64,000 bases of DNA from Saccharina japonica (GCA_008828725.1 MEHQ01000660.1:594804-658803), one strand, 5' to 3'; shown: positions 32,993-44,144, counted from the stretch's first letter. A program made the numbers and translations. Notes: generated by a model not told the origin, from the sequence alone.

Positions 32993-33509
32993 ATAAAGTT
33001 GTTTTTTCGGCGTTTTTCTAAATATTCGGTATCATAACACTGGAACCACACGCGGGCCACAACCAAGTCCCCGATTTCTATACTGTATCCTATATAATAA
33101 TTCAGAATTGCGGTAAAGGCGACTCAGCGAATGAGTGCCACTCGGCCGAGTGACCACCATATTTCTTCGCGGTTTAAAAGTCTTAACGCTTCACGTTTTC
33201 GCGATATACACCCCACCATAGTATGCTTGCTACTCTGCGACAACATCATTTACCTGCGTCCAGGTTTGAGTGAGGTACAGAACCACTCGACCGAGTGGAG
33301 TAAACGTGGTAGTGGAAGTCATACTAACCCCCCTAGCGTGACACCAGCCCGCTGGTGAGTACTATACAGACAGCAGCAGTACAGAGCTGTCTATTTGGCT
33401 TCGAGAACTGAAACAACAACGATCTCCTCCGCACACAAATACGCGGACTCTTACAGGCACTTCAGACAGACCCGAGTCCTTCAAAAATAGAGCTCGCAGG
33501 GCTCTGTAG

Positions 33510-33693
33510 GTGGCGCTTGCTGTGCTTTGTCAAGTACTTACCGAAATAGCACGCGGCGTCGAGAGCGAGACGAAAAGGGTTTCACACCTGTATGATTGCA
33601 TACAAGCAGGGGGGCGGCGACTGTACAGATCAATTCGTGACAAAGAGTGGTTGATATCCACCTGTGATCAGATTCCAAAGCACTGGGCACCAG
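33510..33693 (+). CDS. Putative exon in duplicated module, unidentified
   Basis: An open frame encoding EIARGVESETKRVSHLYDCI, RRLYRSIRDKEWLIST and DQIPKHWAP ends at GCACCAG|GTATGTGCC, a strong splice donor. The copy at 27480-27600 keeps part of the reading (KEHAGPRGRRKGFHMS) but breaks off. Conservation of the frame suggests an ancestral exon. No family recognised; the 5' boundary is unknown. Confidence 0.35.
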
Positions 33694-33754
33694 GTATGTG
33701 CCATCTATTAATACTACTACTGTAGTATTACTAGCCCACAACCTCCCCCACAGC

Positions 33755-33800
33755 CACTCACCCACCCACCCACCCACCCACCCACACAACCCACCACCCA
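33755..33800 (+). repeat. (CCCA)n microsatellite
   Basis: CTCACCCACCCACCCACCCA and further units, followed by a short second run (33785-33808). Confidence 0.85.
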
Positions 33801-34164
33801 CCCACCCAGGTCGGTTGTGTTTTGATGCTGGAACCCACCTGCGCTGATAATCAACACAGCAACTGGGTCCATCTCTTTTACCAGCCCTGTGGAGGTCGCA
33901 GCTCATGGGGTATCGGTCGGTTATCATGGATTAGGTGCTCGCCTCTGGCACATGCGTGGATAATAATTAGCGCACGTGTCTCCACAAACTTACTTACACT
34001 TTGATAGAAAACAAAGCACGCGTGGAGAGGCTAGCCCAGGCATACCTGACGGTCTTTCTTTCGCAGTGGTATGTGTGGTGAGATGTATCAGCGACGCCAG
34101 GGTATTGCGCTCTCGGATTCAGAAAAAACTTCCAGCATTCCAAGCCAACAACATATGGACCTTG

Positions 34165-34470
34165 TGTATTGTTTCGTTCACGTTTCCGAAAGGTGGCTGA
34201 CGAAGTTCCGCAAAAACATGGCCGATTGCAGCAGGTTTGCCCCCGCTCACGTGGTAGGGCCTTTGCGTGAAATATGTCATTTCCGAAAGTGGCTTACAAA
34301 GTCCAAAACGATTATCGGTTACGCAAGGTTTTGATCGCCCGTTGGAGGGACCTTGCGTGTTGTTTTTCTGTTTCGAAAGGTGTGAATAATGTCCAGCCTG
34401 TTCAAGGAATGTTCAACGTGTCGTCTTCGTGCACGCTCTTAGGGACCTTGCGCGATGTTTCACCATGCAA
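34165..34470 (+). repeat. Four degenerate tandem units of about 90-97 bp
   Basis: GACCTTGTGTATTGTTTCGT, GGCCTTTGCGTGAAATATG, GGACCTTGCGTGTTGTTTTT and GGACCTTGCGCGATGTTTCA begin successive units. The first three are followed by (T)TTCCGAAAGGTGGCT-like and ACNAAG segments. The repeat reads across different frames, so it may be non-coding. Function unknown. Confidence 0.55.
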
Positions 34471-34962
34471 CAGGTGCTTGGAAAGTGAAGACACCGCGAT
34501 TGTCCACGGAGAAGGAAGGGATTTCGTCCGCCCGTGTAGTAGCTGTGTTCCATCTCTACCTCCTACTGGTATGATGCTTATTTTTGTTTGTGGAGACCAG
34601 GGCCAGCCGATAGCTCCCGGCAACCGTGCGCAATGCCGCCTGCGCCATGGATAGGTCGAAGACGTGCCAGGTTCGCTCGCCATCTGTTCCTATCGAAAAA
34701 CCTTCACTATCAAGTCACAACAACAAAAAACCAAACACCACATAGAGGCTACAATAGCTATCGAAAACGTACCACCTTGGGAAAACTCCCGGCTCGCGTT
34801 CCAAGCTCGCCTCAACCTCTCCCAGAAATACCATGGTCTGACTTGTCGCTTGGTAGATAGCCAGCCTGGATGTTATTGACTGCTTTAGTCGCGCTGCTTC
34901 GGCGGAAAGGCCCCGAGCACTTCTACGTGGGTCCGCTAAGCCTCCATGAAAAAAGCAGGAAA

Positions 34963-35210
34963 GACGCGTGCTACGGTAGAGGTAGCACGTTTTGGCTGAA
35001 TCGTTGTCTGAACGATCGGGCTCCTCAACCCAAATTCGTCGGACTTTCATTTTTGTGACAAATAATGTTTCAGGGTGTACTTCGGTCTTGAGATTTCGCA
35101 TCCGGCAGCACTTTTGATTTCCTCCAAAATCAGTTTTTCGGTGAGGTATGACGCTCCTTAAGTGAGGAGCTCAGAAAAAAACATGGTGTACCTCTACCGT
35201 AGCATGCGTC
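34963..35210 (+). mobile_element. MITE, GACGCGTGCTACGGTAGAGGT family, best-preserved copy
   Basis: 248 bp; left GACGCGTGCTACGGTAGAGG, right (reverse complement) GACGCATGCTACGGTAGAGG. The interior GTTTTGGCTGAATCGTTGTC, CGTCGGACTTTCATTTTTGT and GAGGTATGACGCTCCTTAAG is nearly that of the copy at 9170. No ORF; an unknown transposase would be needed. Confidence 0.85.
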
Positions 35211-35678
35211 GAAACGTCCAAATACGGTGTCCGGGACCCCCCTTACATAATGTGGGTGTATAAAACCTATTGTGGAGACATTGGACAATCTAACACGCCA
35301 TTAGAGGTACCGAATTGCGAGGCTGTCGACACCTTGTGGAGCATGCCACTTATGCATCGTTTGATATGTCCACAAGGATTGTTTTACGCCCACATCGTGC
35401 CGGGGGGATGGGGGGTCCCGACCACCTCTGTACTACCATAACTACAGGCTAGGAAACAATAACCCCCAACTTTTTCGTGTCAAAATAAACCGAAAATATA
35501 TATCTCCGCTTCCGGTGCCCTCCGCGGCAGAATCGTCTCCTCTGCAGGTCGGATACTATCTGCCTTTGTGCCTGCTCACTGCAGCTAGGCTTGCCGGTCG
35601 GGGATCACACCCGCTCAATTTTGTTCCAGATTTTTTGTTCTTTCGAACCCAACACAGACAGGATCCCATCCGACATTT

Positions 35679-35944
35679 GACGCGTGCTACGGTAGATGTA
35701 GCACGTTTCGGCTGGAAGTATTCCGAAAAGTGGTCGGGCTTCGTAACCCCAAATCATCCGACGTTTCATTCGGTTGTTCCAATATTTATCTTTGTATACT
35801 GATGCCATGGGGTTGTTCATCGGGTAGCACTTTTAGCCTGTATGCAGGTGCTACCATGTTTTACATGAGGTTTAGAGCTCTTGAAGTGACCACCGTCAGG
35901 AAAAACATGGTAGCACCTGCATGCAGGCTACCGTAGCATGCGTC
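35679..35944 (+). mobile_element. MITE, TACGGTAGAGGT family
   Basis: Begins GACGCGTGCTACGGTAGATG and ends GGCTACCGTAGCATGCGTC. It contains an extra internal inverted pair (GCCTGTATGCAGGTGCTACC at 35835 and GGTAGCACCTGCATGCAGGC at 35909), forming a second hairpin near the right end. Confidence 0.8.
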
Positions 35945-36029
35945 AATATTCACATTGGTTTTCCCATCTGTAATTACTTGCGTTAGGAGTGGCAACCTAA
36001 ACTTTCTGAGGTTGCCATAGTCAATGGAT

Positions 36030-36240
36030 TATAACATATAGAGGCTCAATACCTCACCCAAAACTGATTTTTGATACAGTGAGTAGATTGAACCCGATGA
36101 GACACCCCCCCCAATGGCTTGGCTGAATGGCGAATAATATCGCGACATGAATGGGATACCGGATAGTGCCCCGGCTGAGGAACCCCGTGTATCAGGAAAA
36201 CCGCCAGCCAAAACGTGCTACTTCTATCGTAGCACGCGTC
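36030..36240 (-). mobile_element. MITE, TACGGTAGAGGT family, minus orientation, one end lost
   Basis: The right boundary CTTCTATCGTAGCACGCGTC is intact. The interior shows AATACCTCACCCAAAACTGA and CCAGCCAAAACGTGCTAC in minus orientation. The opposite end is not recognisable near 36000. A GGGTTCC-type unrelated segment (36140-36190) replaces part of the usual interior. Confidence 0.6.
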
Positions 36241-36689
36241 CCCAAGACACGATGTTGGATCATCCAGGTGCACTGGTTCTCGGCTCATTGCCTTGCTCAC
36301 GCACAGCGGTGGGTGGGGAGTCAAGGCGCCATGAAGATGTGGAAATATAAATGAAAAATACATATATAAGTTAAGGTAAACAAAATAACACAAAGAACAC
36401 TGAGAGCAAGGGGACCTGAGATCGCCTTATACTCTGAGAACCTCCAAATCAGACCACGCATATATTTGTTTGCAACCTTGACGGGATCACATTGTTTCGC
36501 TGGAGTCGCCGTCGAAGAATTGCAGTCACACATCTCAAACACTTAGACTAATGCGCCAGTAATACGTATCACGCATTGGCACTGCTATTCGACCAACGGC
36601 TATAACCATCGACTGCCTCGTACGTAATAATATTGAGTATTCCCTGGCTAAGTTCGCTCACCGTGCGCTCCGTTTGTTTCCTCGCATTT

Positions 36690-36956
36690 ATGATACGCCC
36701 CCCCCCCCCCATTATGCTTCCTCACTGTCCTATCCACCGATCCCCAGGCCCCCCAGGGAATGCGACCGACCCCTTCGAGCCATCCAACGTCCAAGCCTTT
36801 GTTGAGCAGCAACGTCGGGACTTCTTCAGTGACTGCGACGCTTTTGCAGACAGTTTTTCCAGCGTAAGAAGGGAGGAAGACTGACACGATTAATTGATCA
36901 AGGGTATGTGCATGCATGTTCTTGTTAATACACCTCTCTCCTGCTCTCTTCCTCTC

Positions 36957-36991
<35 letters not shown>

Positions 36992-38707
36992 CCTCTCTCC
37001 CTCTCTATCTCACCTTCTCTATATCTCTCTCTTCCTCCTGTCTCTCTCTATCTCTCTCTCTGTATTTATTTCTGCCTGTGTCTCTCGCTCCGGGGTTAGC
37101 GAGGGGGGCGTATGACGTGGGTAAACGTTTTTGGTTGTGATTGCCCTCCCAACTGGCATGGCTGCTGCCACTCAGTCCGCCCACCTCCGATGCTGGTATT
37201 ACAGCTGGCTTGTCCTCCTACGAAATACATACAGCTCATGACTGCATTGCGCTTACAAGGGATACGTTTTGGCATGTTGGGTAATTCCGGCCCGGAACGC
37301 AAAAGCTTTATCTTGTGGTGGGAAACCTGCACCTACGGCGTGCCGTACCTAACCAAACCAGCTACATAAACGCAGACAAGGTTGGCGATTTGGCGGCGAG
37401 CCGAGGGCCACCTTTCTCATGCGTGGTCGGTAACATAGAGGCAATCGCACGGTAGGGGTACCACTTTTTGGCTTCATATTTTGTGACCGGTTGAGCTCCT
37501 CACGCGAGTAAGGGTCGTTCTTATCGGAGCCATAAATTTCCAAAAATTCCATGTTTTGTTTCGCGCAATTGTTTTAGATTTCCATTTTCTCCTTTTGTTT
37601 TTCGCCCTCTGAAGAATTTCCAATATTTCCATTATGTCCAAGATTTCCAAGTTTTCCTATTTTTTAGGGAAAAAAGTTTGGAAATGATGGGAAAAAGGTG
37701 CTCGATAACAACGACCCTAACCACCGGATACTATAAATATTTTACTGGTATATTTGTTTTTCGACTACCGCATTGAAAGCGTTGGTCGAGTTGCGCGAAC
37801 GAATGTTTCCGAAGCCATGTTTCGGGTGAGATATCGAGCTCCTCATGTCAGGAGCTCAGAACATTTTGCTGCGCCCCTACCGTGGGATGAGTCATAGGCG
37901 TGTCAGCAACACGTCAAGCCAAAGGTTGTCGTACCCTCCCTGCTATGTATCAATTACTACACCTACTAATAGTACCTTTACCTCATTTGTTTTGAGTAAG
38001 TACGTCTCCAAAGGCAGCTGATATGAATGTTGCCGATACGTGGCCACCACCCAGACACCACTCTGTGCTTGTCTTGCCTCGCCTTGCCAAATATGTCGGC
38101 GGCTGCTTTCAACGACTTGATTTCCATTGTTGGGTTTTGCTCGCGCATAGACAGATGGACAGACAAACAGACAGATTTATATACATTCATGCACACTTAC
38201 TATTTATACGAGGAAAACCCGGTCCATACATAATTCGTCGTCAATTCGCGTCGTTCTTTCGATTGCTCCAAAGCCCGCCACACCAACTCCTACCCCCTTT
38301 CCCGTTCCCATGCACGCGCGCGCAAACCAAACAAACTAAAACAGAAATTTGACTTCGACGACACCTTCCGCATCTCCGACTCCAAGGATGAGCTGCTCGG
38401 TCTGTGCCGCGAGGAAGAGGGGACCGTCAGCGAGCTCCACACTGGACTTTCCATAAATCCCGGATCCTTCCCCTCCCCCGGGTTCTACTACATCGCGATC
38501 ACCGGTATGCAGTCGGTGTGCGTGGACGTCGGCGACGGGAAGGGCTCCCAGCCGCTCTGCATGAACTTCGTCATCACCGAGATTCTCCAGGCCCAGAAGG
38601 GAGCGCCCTTCGGCCTGACGTCCGTAAACTGGACGAGGTACCACAACTTCCTCGGCAAGTCGTGCCCGGGCTTCCCGCCCCTAGACTGCCCTGGCGGTGC
38701 GCGGTAG
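36690..38707 (+). CDS. Multi-exon gene of unknown function (at least two exons)
   Basis: The last exon (38345-38707) follows an acceptor (ACTAAAACAG|AAATTTGAC) and encodes 120 residues with GC-rich third positions, unlike its surroundings: KFDFDDTFRISDSKDELLGL, SPGFYYIAITGMQSVCVDVG, NFVITEILQAQKGAPFGLTS, SCPGFPPLDCPGG and a stop. An upstream exon ends TTTTTCCAGC|GTAAGAAG at 36863 and encodes DPFEPSNVQAFVEQQRRDFF and SDCDAFADSFSS. Both boundaries are phase 0 and join as ..DSFSS-KFDFDD... The 36690 start (ATG in CATTTATGATACGC) is only a candidate; the exon may instead begin at an AG near 36755. The 1.48-kb intron would hold a CT microsatellite and a MITE with a nested MITE. Several Cys in the last exon suggest an extracytoplasmic protein. 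Not recognised. Confidence 0.5.
36957..37080 (+). repeat. (CT)n-rich microsatellite in intron
   Basis: A CTCTCTCTCT run followed by interrupted CT units with CCTC and TATC variants. Poly-Leu/Ser and Arg/Glu ORFs here are artefacts. Confidence 0.9.
37441..37893. mobile_element. MITE, CCCACGGTAGGGG family, interrupted by a nested MITE
   Basis: Left GCAATCGCACGGTAGGGGTA, right (reverse complement) TGACTCATCCCACGGTAGGG. Without the nested 206-bp element the remainder is about 244 bp, matching the 246-bp copy at 17152. Shared interior: CGAACGAATGTTTCCGAAG and GAGCTCCTCATGTCAGGAGC. Confidence 0.85.
37512..37717. mobile_element. PIF/Harbinger-like MITE (TAA duplication), nested
   Basis: 206 bp flanked by TAA on both sides (37509-37511, 37718-37720). 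Left GGGTCGTTCTTATCGGAGCC, right (reverse complement) GGGTCGTTGTTATCGAGCAC. The interior is TTTCCAA-rich. A 3-bp TWA duplication and G-rich ends are typical of PIF/Harbinger (Tourist-like) MITEs. Confidence 0.85.
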
Positions 38708-39638
38708 TTTATATGATTATAACGTACAACAACGAAAATATCAAGAACAACAAGAAATGAGAGAAGTCATCGAGCCCAGGGAAGGACGGTTATGGCGCAA
38801 GACAAGGGTCTACGAAACTTGCGTATATTAACAAGGAACACAAAAGCTACTAACAAAAGGAAGACGGAAAGCATATAAAGTACCAGGCATGTTGCTGCTG
38901 CTGCTGTAGGTGCAACGTGGGTTGTCTGGCATGTGCGGTTGGTGGCTGGCAAACCCCGGCACAGTCTCAAGACGGGAGGGCGTAACATGGCTGCGATATA
39001 TATATACATCAGAGTATATCGTGTATATATATGTATGACAAAAAGGAAACAACAAATCGGCGATGTGCAATCGAAGATTTCGTCGAAACGAAAAGTTTCA
39101 AGCGGTGTGTGGTATATGTATCCACTACCAGAGAAAGAGCAGCAGACGGCGCACGGAAACCAGTTGCAGTATATATTGATGTGCTTGCGGTGTAATCTTC
39201 TCCAATTCTTCAAACTTTGAAGGTCGTCAACGGATTGCCAACTACTGAGCTAAACGCGTAAAAGGTCGATTAAATACACAGCCCACCCAGGGTAAGCCTT
39301 ATAGCCCCCCCCCGCCGCCGGGTCTAAACGGCGGGATCTTTGGGACGCAACAGTACCGTGTACGGCCGTACGATGATCTACTCACTTCGTTGCAACACCT
39401 GGGGAACCAGGGATATACATGGGTTGCTGGGGAGGCACGCGCAAGCGTTTATATAGAGATGAACTTTCGAAACGACGTTCGAACCCGTGACCTCGACGAC
39501 GTCAAATGGTGAGGGTCTCACCTGCTGCGTTGCTGTATTTTGGATGTACACTTTCTAAGTGTGAAACAATTGGAAGGTCGTCAACGGATTGTGAGGGTGT
39601 TACCTAGATAGCTACACGGGTAAAATGTCGATCGAACA

Positions 39639-40106
39639 GACGCGTGCTACGATGGAGGTAGCACGTTTTGGTCTAATGTTTTTTTCTGGAATGACGTGAC
39701 CTCCTTAGGGCCCGTTTTAACGAAGAAAACAAAATCAAAATTTGGAAAAAAACAAAACAAAAACGCTTTTCATTGGTCAACACGCGCACCAGCACCAAAG
39801 ATTGGGATCTTGGGGGGTGCTGGTGCGTGTGTTGACCAATGAAAAGCGAATTTGAATTTTATCTTTTCCAATTTGAATTTATGTTATATTCGTTAATATG
39901 GGCCCTTAACCCCAACTCGCCGGAATTTCATTATTGTGTTGAAATATGGTTCATTGTATACTTAGGCGTTGGGATTGCTCATCGGGTATATAGCACTTTT
40001 GTATTCTTCCGAAATCATTTTAGACTACTGCAGGTATAGAGGTCCTCAAGTGACCACCCTCAGGAAATGACCTGTATGCAGGTGCACCTCTACCGTAGCC
40101 TGCGCC
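39639..40106 (+). mobile_element. MITE, TACGGTAGAGGT family, interrupted by a nested hairpin MITE
   Basis: Left GACGCGTGCTACGATGGAGG; right GGTGCACCTCTACCGTAGCC. The 198-bp insert at 39708-39905 plus one TTA accounts for its excess length. The remainder matches the family interior (GGAATTTCATTATTGTGTTG, GGTCCTCAAGTGACCACCCT). Confidence 0.8.
39708..39905. mobile_element. Tourist-like (PIF/Harbinger) hairpin MITE, nested
   Basis: 198 bp flanked by TTA (39705-39707, 39906-39908). The ends are inverted: GGGCCCGTTTTAACGAA and GGGCCCATATTAACGAA. The centre holds a long hairpin: CTTTTCATTGGTCAACACGC continuing GCACCAGCACC is repeated inverted, with a loop of about 20 bases (arms 39769-39799 and 39815-39845). 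Confidence 0.85.
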
Positions 40107-40252
40107 TTTACCTGGCCCAGAGTAGTCGTTATAAAATTGTGAATGAATACTAATTTGAGCTTCACAAGCAGTTTGCAAATGTTTCAATATTTTCCTGTGC
40201 GTATTGCCACAAATGGTGGGCGCATTAACCACCGACATAATACCGGTATAGC

Positions 40253-40583
40253 CGGTCACCCCGGTGGTCTAACTGGTAGCCACGAAGCCTTTTGGGCCGG
40301 ATGTCGAGGGTTAGATTCTCCCCATGGAGGTTTTTATTCTTAAATGACACCGACTGTCGAGAGCGCATATTACAGCGTGGGTAAGCAAAATTCGACGAGA
40401 GTTGACGAGGGAAGAAAGTGGTGAAATCTTCTCGCGATGAAAATGCAAAGCAAGAACCGTAGTGGGGGAGGAGGGAGAGGATCCTACTTTGTGACCCCGG
40501 ATCTGAGCTACAACTACGGAGGAAGAAAGACGGAAGTGCGAAGGTAATAAATGGGATGGACAAAAACAAAAAATCAAAAAAAA
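40253..40583 (+). mobile_element. tRNA-derived SINE, full-length copy
   Basis: A box region TGGTCTAACTGG, a B box changed to GGTTAGATTC, body GAGTTGACGAGGGAAGAAAG, CCCCGGATCTGAGCTA and AATAAATGGGATGG, then an A-rich tail. It belongs with the copies at 1836 and 60008, which share the TTTTTATTCT...AGAGCGC segment rather than the AAGCGCGAGAGCG one. Confidence 0.85.
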
Positions 40584-40589
40584 GTCATG

Positions 40590-41530
40590 GCCATGTGCTG
40601 TTCCTGAGCACCGTGGATTGCTTTCGCGTGAGGGTTTATCGCAATTGGCAACTAACTGGCAAGCATGATATTGTGGTTTGGATGTAGGTATGGATGGCAC
40701 AGGTAATGGTACGTATGTATCCTATCCATGGCATTGTTTCATAGATGAATGACACCCTGTGACCCCTTCACGAAATCGTGAACCACATGACAATGTCGCT
40801 AACGACACCTTACGGCATTCATCGTCTACCAGAGTCTTCCGGTAGCATGGCCGTACCCATTAGTCGCCTTGAAAATATCCCAACCAGGAGAAGTTTAAGA
40901 TCCCCTCAGGGTCTACTCTCTGTTTTGGCGAAAACTAACCCCTTCATTTACATGAGCCTCTGGTTATTTAATCGCCGCTTTTTGACCGTCGCTCTCGATG
41001 AAGCGTAGAATATGAAGTAAGCAACGCCGACGCGCTCGCAGCGATAGCCTCTCACATGTCTCACCCTGCTGCGTGGGAAACCTTGTGGTTCTGCTCAGTT
41101 ACGTCGGCGAGGAATTCCACTCCACGTCTGTCTACAAAATTCGTGGTTCACTCGATCAAAGAGTGACTCTCTATCTCAATACTTCAAGAGGGAAAATATC
41201 TTGACTATACTCGTACTTTTATTAGCCTTGATTGTTTTGAATACATCATCACAGCAATCATTGATATTAGACATTACTGTATATCAGTCATGGTAATTTC
41301 TTTAGGGCTCGTATAATAAAACCAAGTGAGGAGCCTAACAAAACCAATTGGTGGTGAGCCCGTGCCAAACTATTCGTACCCCAGTGTCTTCCACGCAGGC
41401 TTGTCCATCCTGATGCGAATGAGTCGTCGCACATCCACCATCACATCCCATGCTATTTTGAAGGCCGACGAAGTTTCCACGGTCTCGCACCACCCGAGTG
41501 ATACCTTTTTCGCTGCCTCATCTCGAGAGC
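40590..41530. other. No gene recognised
   Basis: No frame with convincing composition and no repeat that I could link to other parts of the window. Confidence 0.4.
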
Positions 41531-41536
41531 AACTTA

Positions 41537-41778
41537 GGGTAATTCCTATCGGAGCCATATATATCCAAAAACCCGTTCGAGTTTTCGCGCAATTTTGTAG
41601 ATTTCCATTTTTCCAAAAAAAAATTCCCGTATTTGGAACGCGAAGCCTTCCAAATATTTTTCCCTCTGAAGAACTTCCAATATTTTCATTTTCCCCCCCT
41701 ATATTTGCTCTTTTTTTGTTTTTTTTAGGAAACAAATATCGGAAATTATGGAAAAACGCTGCTCGATAAAAAGGGCGC
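41537..41778. mobile_element. PIF/Harbinger-like MITE, diverged copy
   Basis: After TTA: GGGTAATTCCTATCGGAGCC, interior GCGCAATTTTGTAGATTTCC and CCTCTGAAGAACTTCCAA, right end GCTGCTCGATAAAAAGGGCG followed by TTTA. Related to 15654 and 37512; the target duplication is blurred. Confidence 0.65.
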
Positions 41779-42095
41779 TTTAGTCGAGGTGACTCGGCCA
41801 CCTCGTAGATACGGTTGGGCTGTGAGGGGAGCAGAGGAAGCTTGGAGGCAATACACGGGATGGCACATCTCTTTAGCTACCTCATCAATTCTAACTTTGG
41901 CGATTTATTTGGCAACCTCGGAGATAAGGTCGGGCCGCCGGGGTGGCAAATAAAACTTGGAGAGGATCCACACGAAACCACTCGCTGCCCGCAATCTCCG
42001 CCGGGTCTGAACCTCTGCCGGTCGAACGGCCTGATTGGTTTTGTCTCTGTTCGCACGTGTAGGTTGGGGGCAAAACGACCATCGCTAAGATGCAC

Positions 42096-42170
42096 AATCG
42101 CGTGCAAGACACAAAGTTCCCGTTCGAGATGTGGATGACTTGAACTCCCGGGGGGCGTCGCAAGTAGAAA
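42096..42170 (+). repeat. 60-bp repeat also at 42845-42910
   Basis: AAAGTTCCCGTTCGAGATGT and CTTGAACTCCCGGGGGGCGT-CGCAAGTAGAAAA correspond to AAGGTTCCCCTTCGGGATGT and CTTGAAATCCCGGGGGTGTC-GCAAGTTGAAAA 750 bp downstream. The nature of the repeat is unknown. Confidence 0.6.
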
Positions 42171-43798
42171 AGGGAGAGCACCGCCACCATCAGGAGTCCC
42201 TACTGTACTTACTCCGAGTGCCACTGATGTGTACGTACTGCTGCGTAACCGGGTGACGTTCGACGATGTGTGTTTGGTTTCGAAACTGCACAGTACGTTG
42301 AAAGATGAACCAAAGGTGCATTTATCTCCCGATGAGCACTGAACACACATACGAACACAAATACACGGTGGCTGTCACAAAGGCCAAAGTGTGTGAAGAG
42401 CTTGTGCGGGTATACTGCTGTCGCACCGCTGGTGCTGTTGTAGCGTGTACCGTTGCTGCGCGGTTGCTTTCGAAAGGCGGAGCAAGTGTGTGTTCGTATC
42501 ATCGTTAGCCTAACTCGGCTACGATGGCGTATAAGATGTGTTCGTTCCTACTTCATACTGTACGTCGACAGGAAACACGGCGAAATGTTGGGTCGGGTTG
42601 ACACACGTCTTCGATTTTAAGTTTCGGGTGAGAATACTGGTCACCTCCTGCGAGGTGCCAAGAAAATAGGCCGCCGTCCTTACACTGCTGTGGTGTTGCG
42701 CGAAACCGTTCCGACGAACTCGACCTAATGTCGTGGGAGAAATATTTATGCTTGGCATGCGATCGGCCTACTATGTGTCTAAGCCTTCTGATTGCAACTA
42801 CTTCCATATATTCTCCAAGTCAGTGTTTGGGCGACTTTCGTTTAATATAGGGTACAAGGTTCCCCTTCGGGATGTTGGTCACTTGAAATCCCGGGGGTGT
42901 CGCAAGTTGAAAATAGATCGCACTTGCTTCATAGTTCCCTTTTTGGAGCAAACATCGAAATCACGATCTGCGACATTTTTTTCGTCGTGGCTATTCTATA
43001 CTGTTTTGTAGTAAATGCGCCTGATAAAGGTACTTCGTTCGTGTGTAATCCACGCAACCCAACGGCATGTCCAAAAACCGGTATGAGGGCCTATACAGCT
43101 GACACTGATGCGTACACCGATTGTAGCCAGCACGCGGCTCCTTAAGGCATCCGCTGACCGCTGACGAACGAGAAGCACATGGTGACCTCGAAACCTCGAG
43201 GAGAAGGTGGCACAGCGCAAACAAAAAACCCAGCAAAATATCCTGAAATTCCGGGCGACGCCGGGCAAACGACCTGAGGTTTTGCTGGAAAGGCATACAT
43301 CAAACATACACACACGCATACACAATGAGAGACAGAACACAGCAAATCAGTGCTTCGTAGCTGTTACAACTAGCCTGCTGGATCCCCCCTGCTACTCGTA
43401 GCTGTCCCGCGCACACTGCGGCGTCTGCAGCCTCTTATGTTGTAGTACTGCTGTGCTGTGCTGCTCGACAAACGGCGCCTTGACTGCTTCGCAGTTTTGT
43501 AGCCTAGACTACTGTGGAGTCTAGTGCTACTTACTGTACCAAAATACTCGTGTTCGTATGTATGTAAATCGGCTATAGATCGGCCTATCGTTGGAAAATA
43601 GAGATAGGTCGTACATATGATAATTCGAAGTCTGCATTCTTGTACATATATACGTACTCGTAGACCTTTGTGTTTGTACTCGACGTAGATTCCCAAATAT
43701 TGGAACCAAATTACAAATTTACTTAAATTTATCAAGCGTGTCGTACAACTGCTAATACTGCTGTACAACATGGTATCAACTACTGCTGACGACGCTTG

Positions 43799-44140
43799 AT
43801 GCGTGCCTCGTTCGATGTCGGTGTGGTCCTTGTTTTCTCGTGCGTGGTGCGTGCTTTGTGTGTTTCGTTGATGCGACGGGTCAAAAACGAACCATCAAAG
43901 TTCATACCCGGGGATGACAAAACAGTCGTACGGCAGGTTTTTCAGAGTTGTTGCGAGGCGGTGTCAAGTCGGAACGCCTCCCCTGAGTTATTTGCCAGGA
44001 TTTGCGACTTTGAAGGCCCAAAACACGCCCCACGGACCTCGGCCGGGACCAGCTCTTGCGCCGTGGCGTACACGCGGGCCCCCCGCGTGCCCCACAGCCG
44101 ACAGCGCGAGAAAAGACCCGCGGCCGGAGGTGAAAAGTGA
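43799..44140 (+). CDS. Possible ORF, unidentified
   Basis: A 113-codon frame beginning MRASFDVGVVLVFSCVVRAL, which could be a signal peptide, then KFIPGDDKTVVRQVFQSCC and LFARICDFEGPKHAP, then a basic, GC-rich tail. Composition is gene-like at the 3' half, but length is within chance range and no family is recognised. Confidence 0.25.
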   Translation: MRASFDVGVVLVFSCVVRALCVSLMRRVKNEPSKFIPGDDKTVVRQVFQSCCEAVSSRNASPELFARICDFEGPKHAPRTSAGTSSCAVAYTRAPRVPHSRQREKRPAAGGEK

Positions 44141-44144
44141 AATT

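Larger units (their letters stand above)
26990..34000. repeat. Mosaic of segmental duplications
   Basis: Several modules recur in the same orientation. Module X (CTGGTAGGTACT, CAGCAGTACAGAGCTG, CCTCCGCA(A/C)ACAAA, TAGAGCTCGCAGGG) is at 27285-27480, 29752-29940 and 33352-33540. Module Y (TATGCTTGCTACTCTGCGAC...GAGTGGAGT) is at 29306-29400 and 33220-33303. Module Z (TCTTTCTAGAATTCGGAC or TATTTCTAGAAGTCGGAC) is at 28897 and 30641. The CCACGAATATCGTGCGATAT and CACGGCCGTAGTC modules appear in the tandem pair below. Amino-acid reading is partly conserved between copies (for example VCLLLCDxN at 29306 and 33220). I interpret this as an amplified gene region, now largely decayed and mixed with repeats. 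Confidence 0.65.

Noticed and set aside
36648..37140. Arg/Glu-rich and Leu/Ser-rich ORFs
   Set aside because: Products of the CT microsatellite in a presumed intron.
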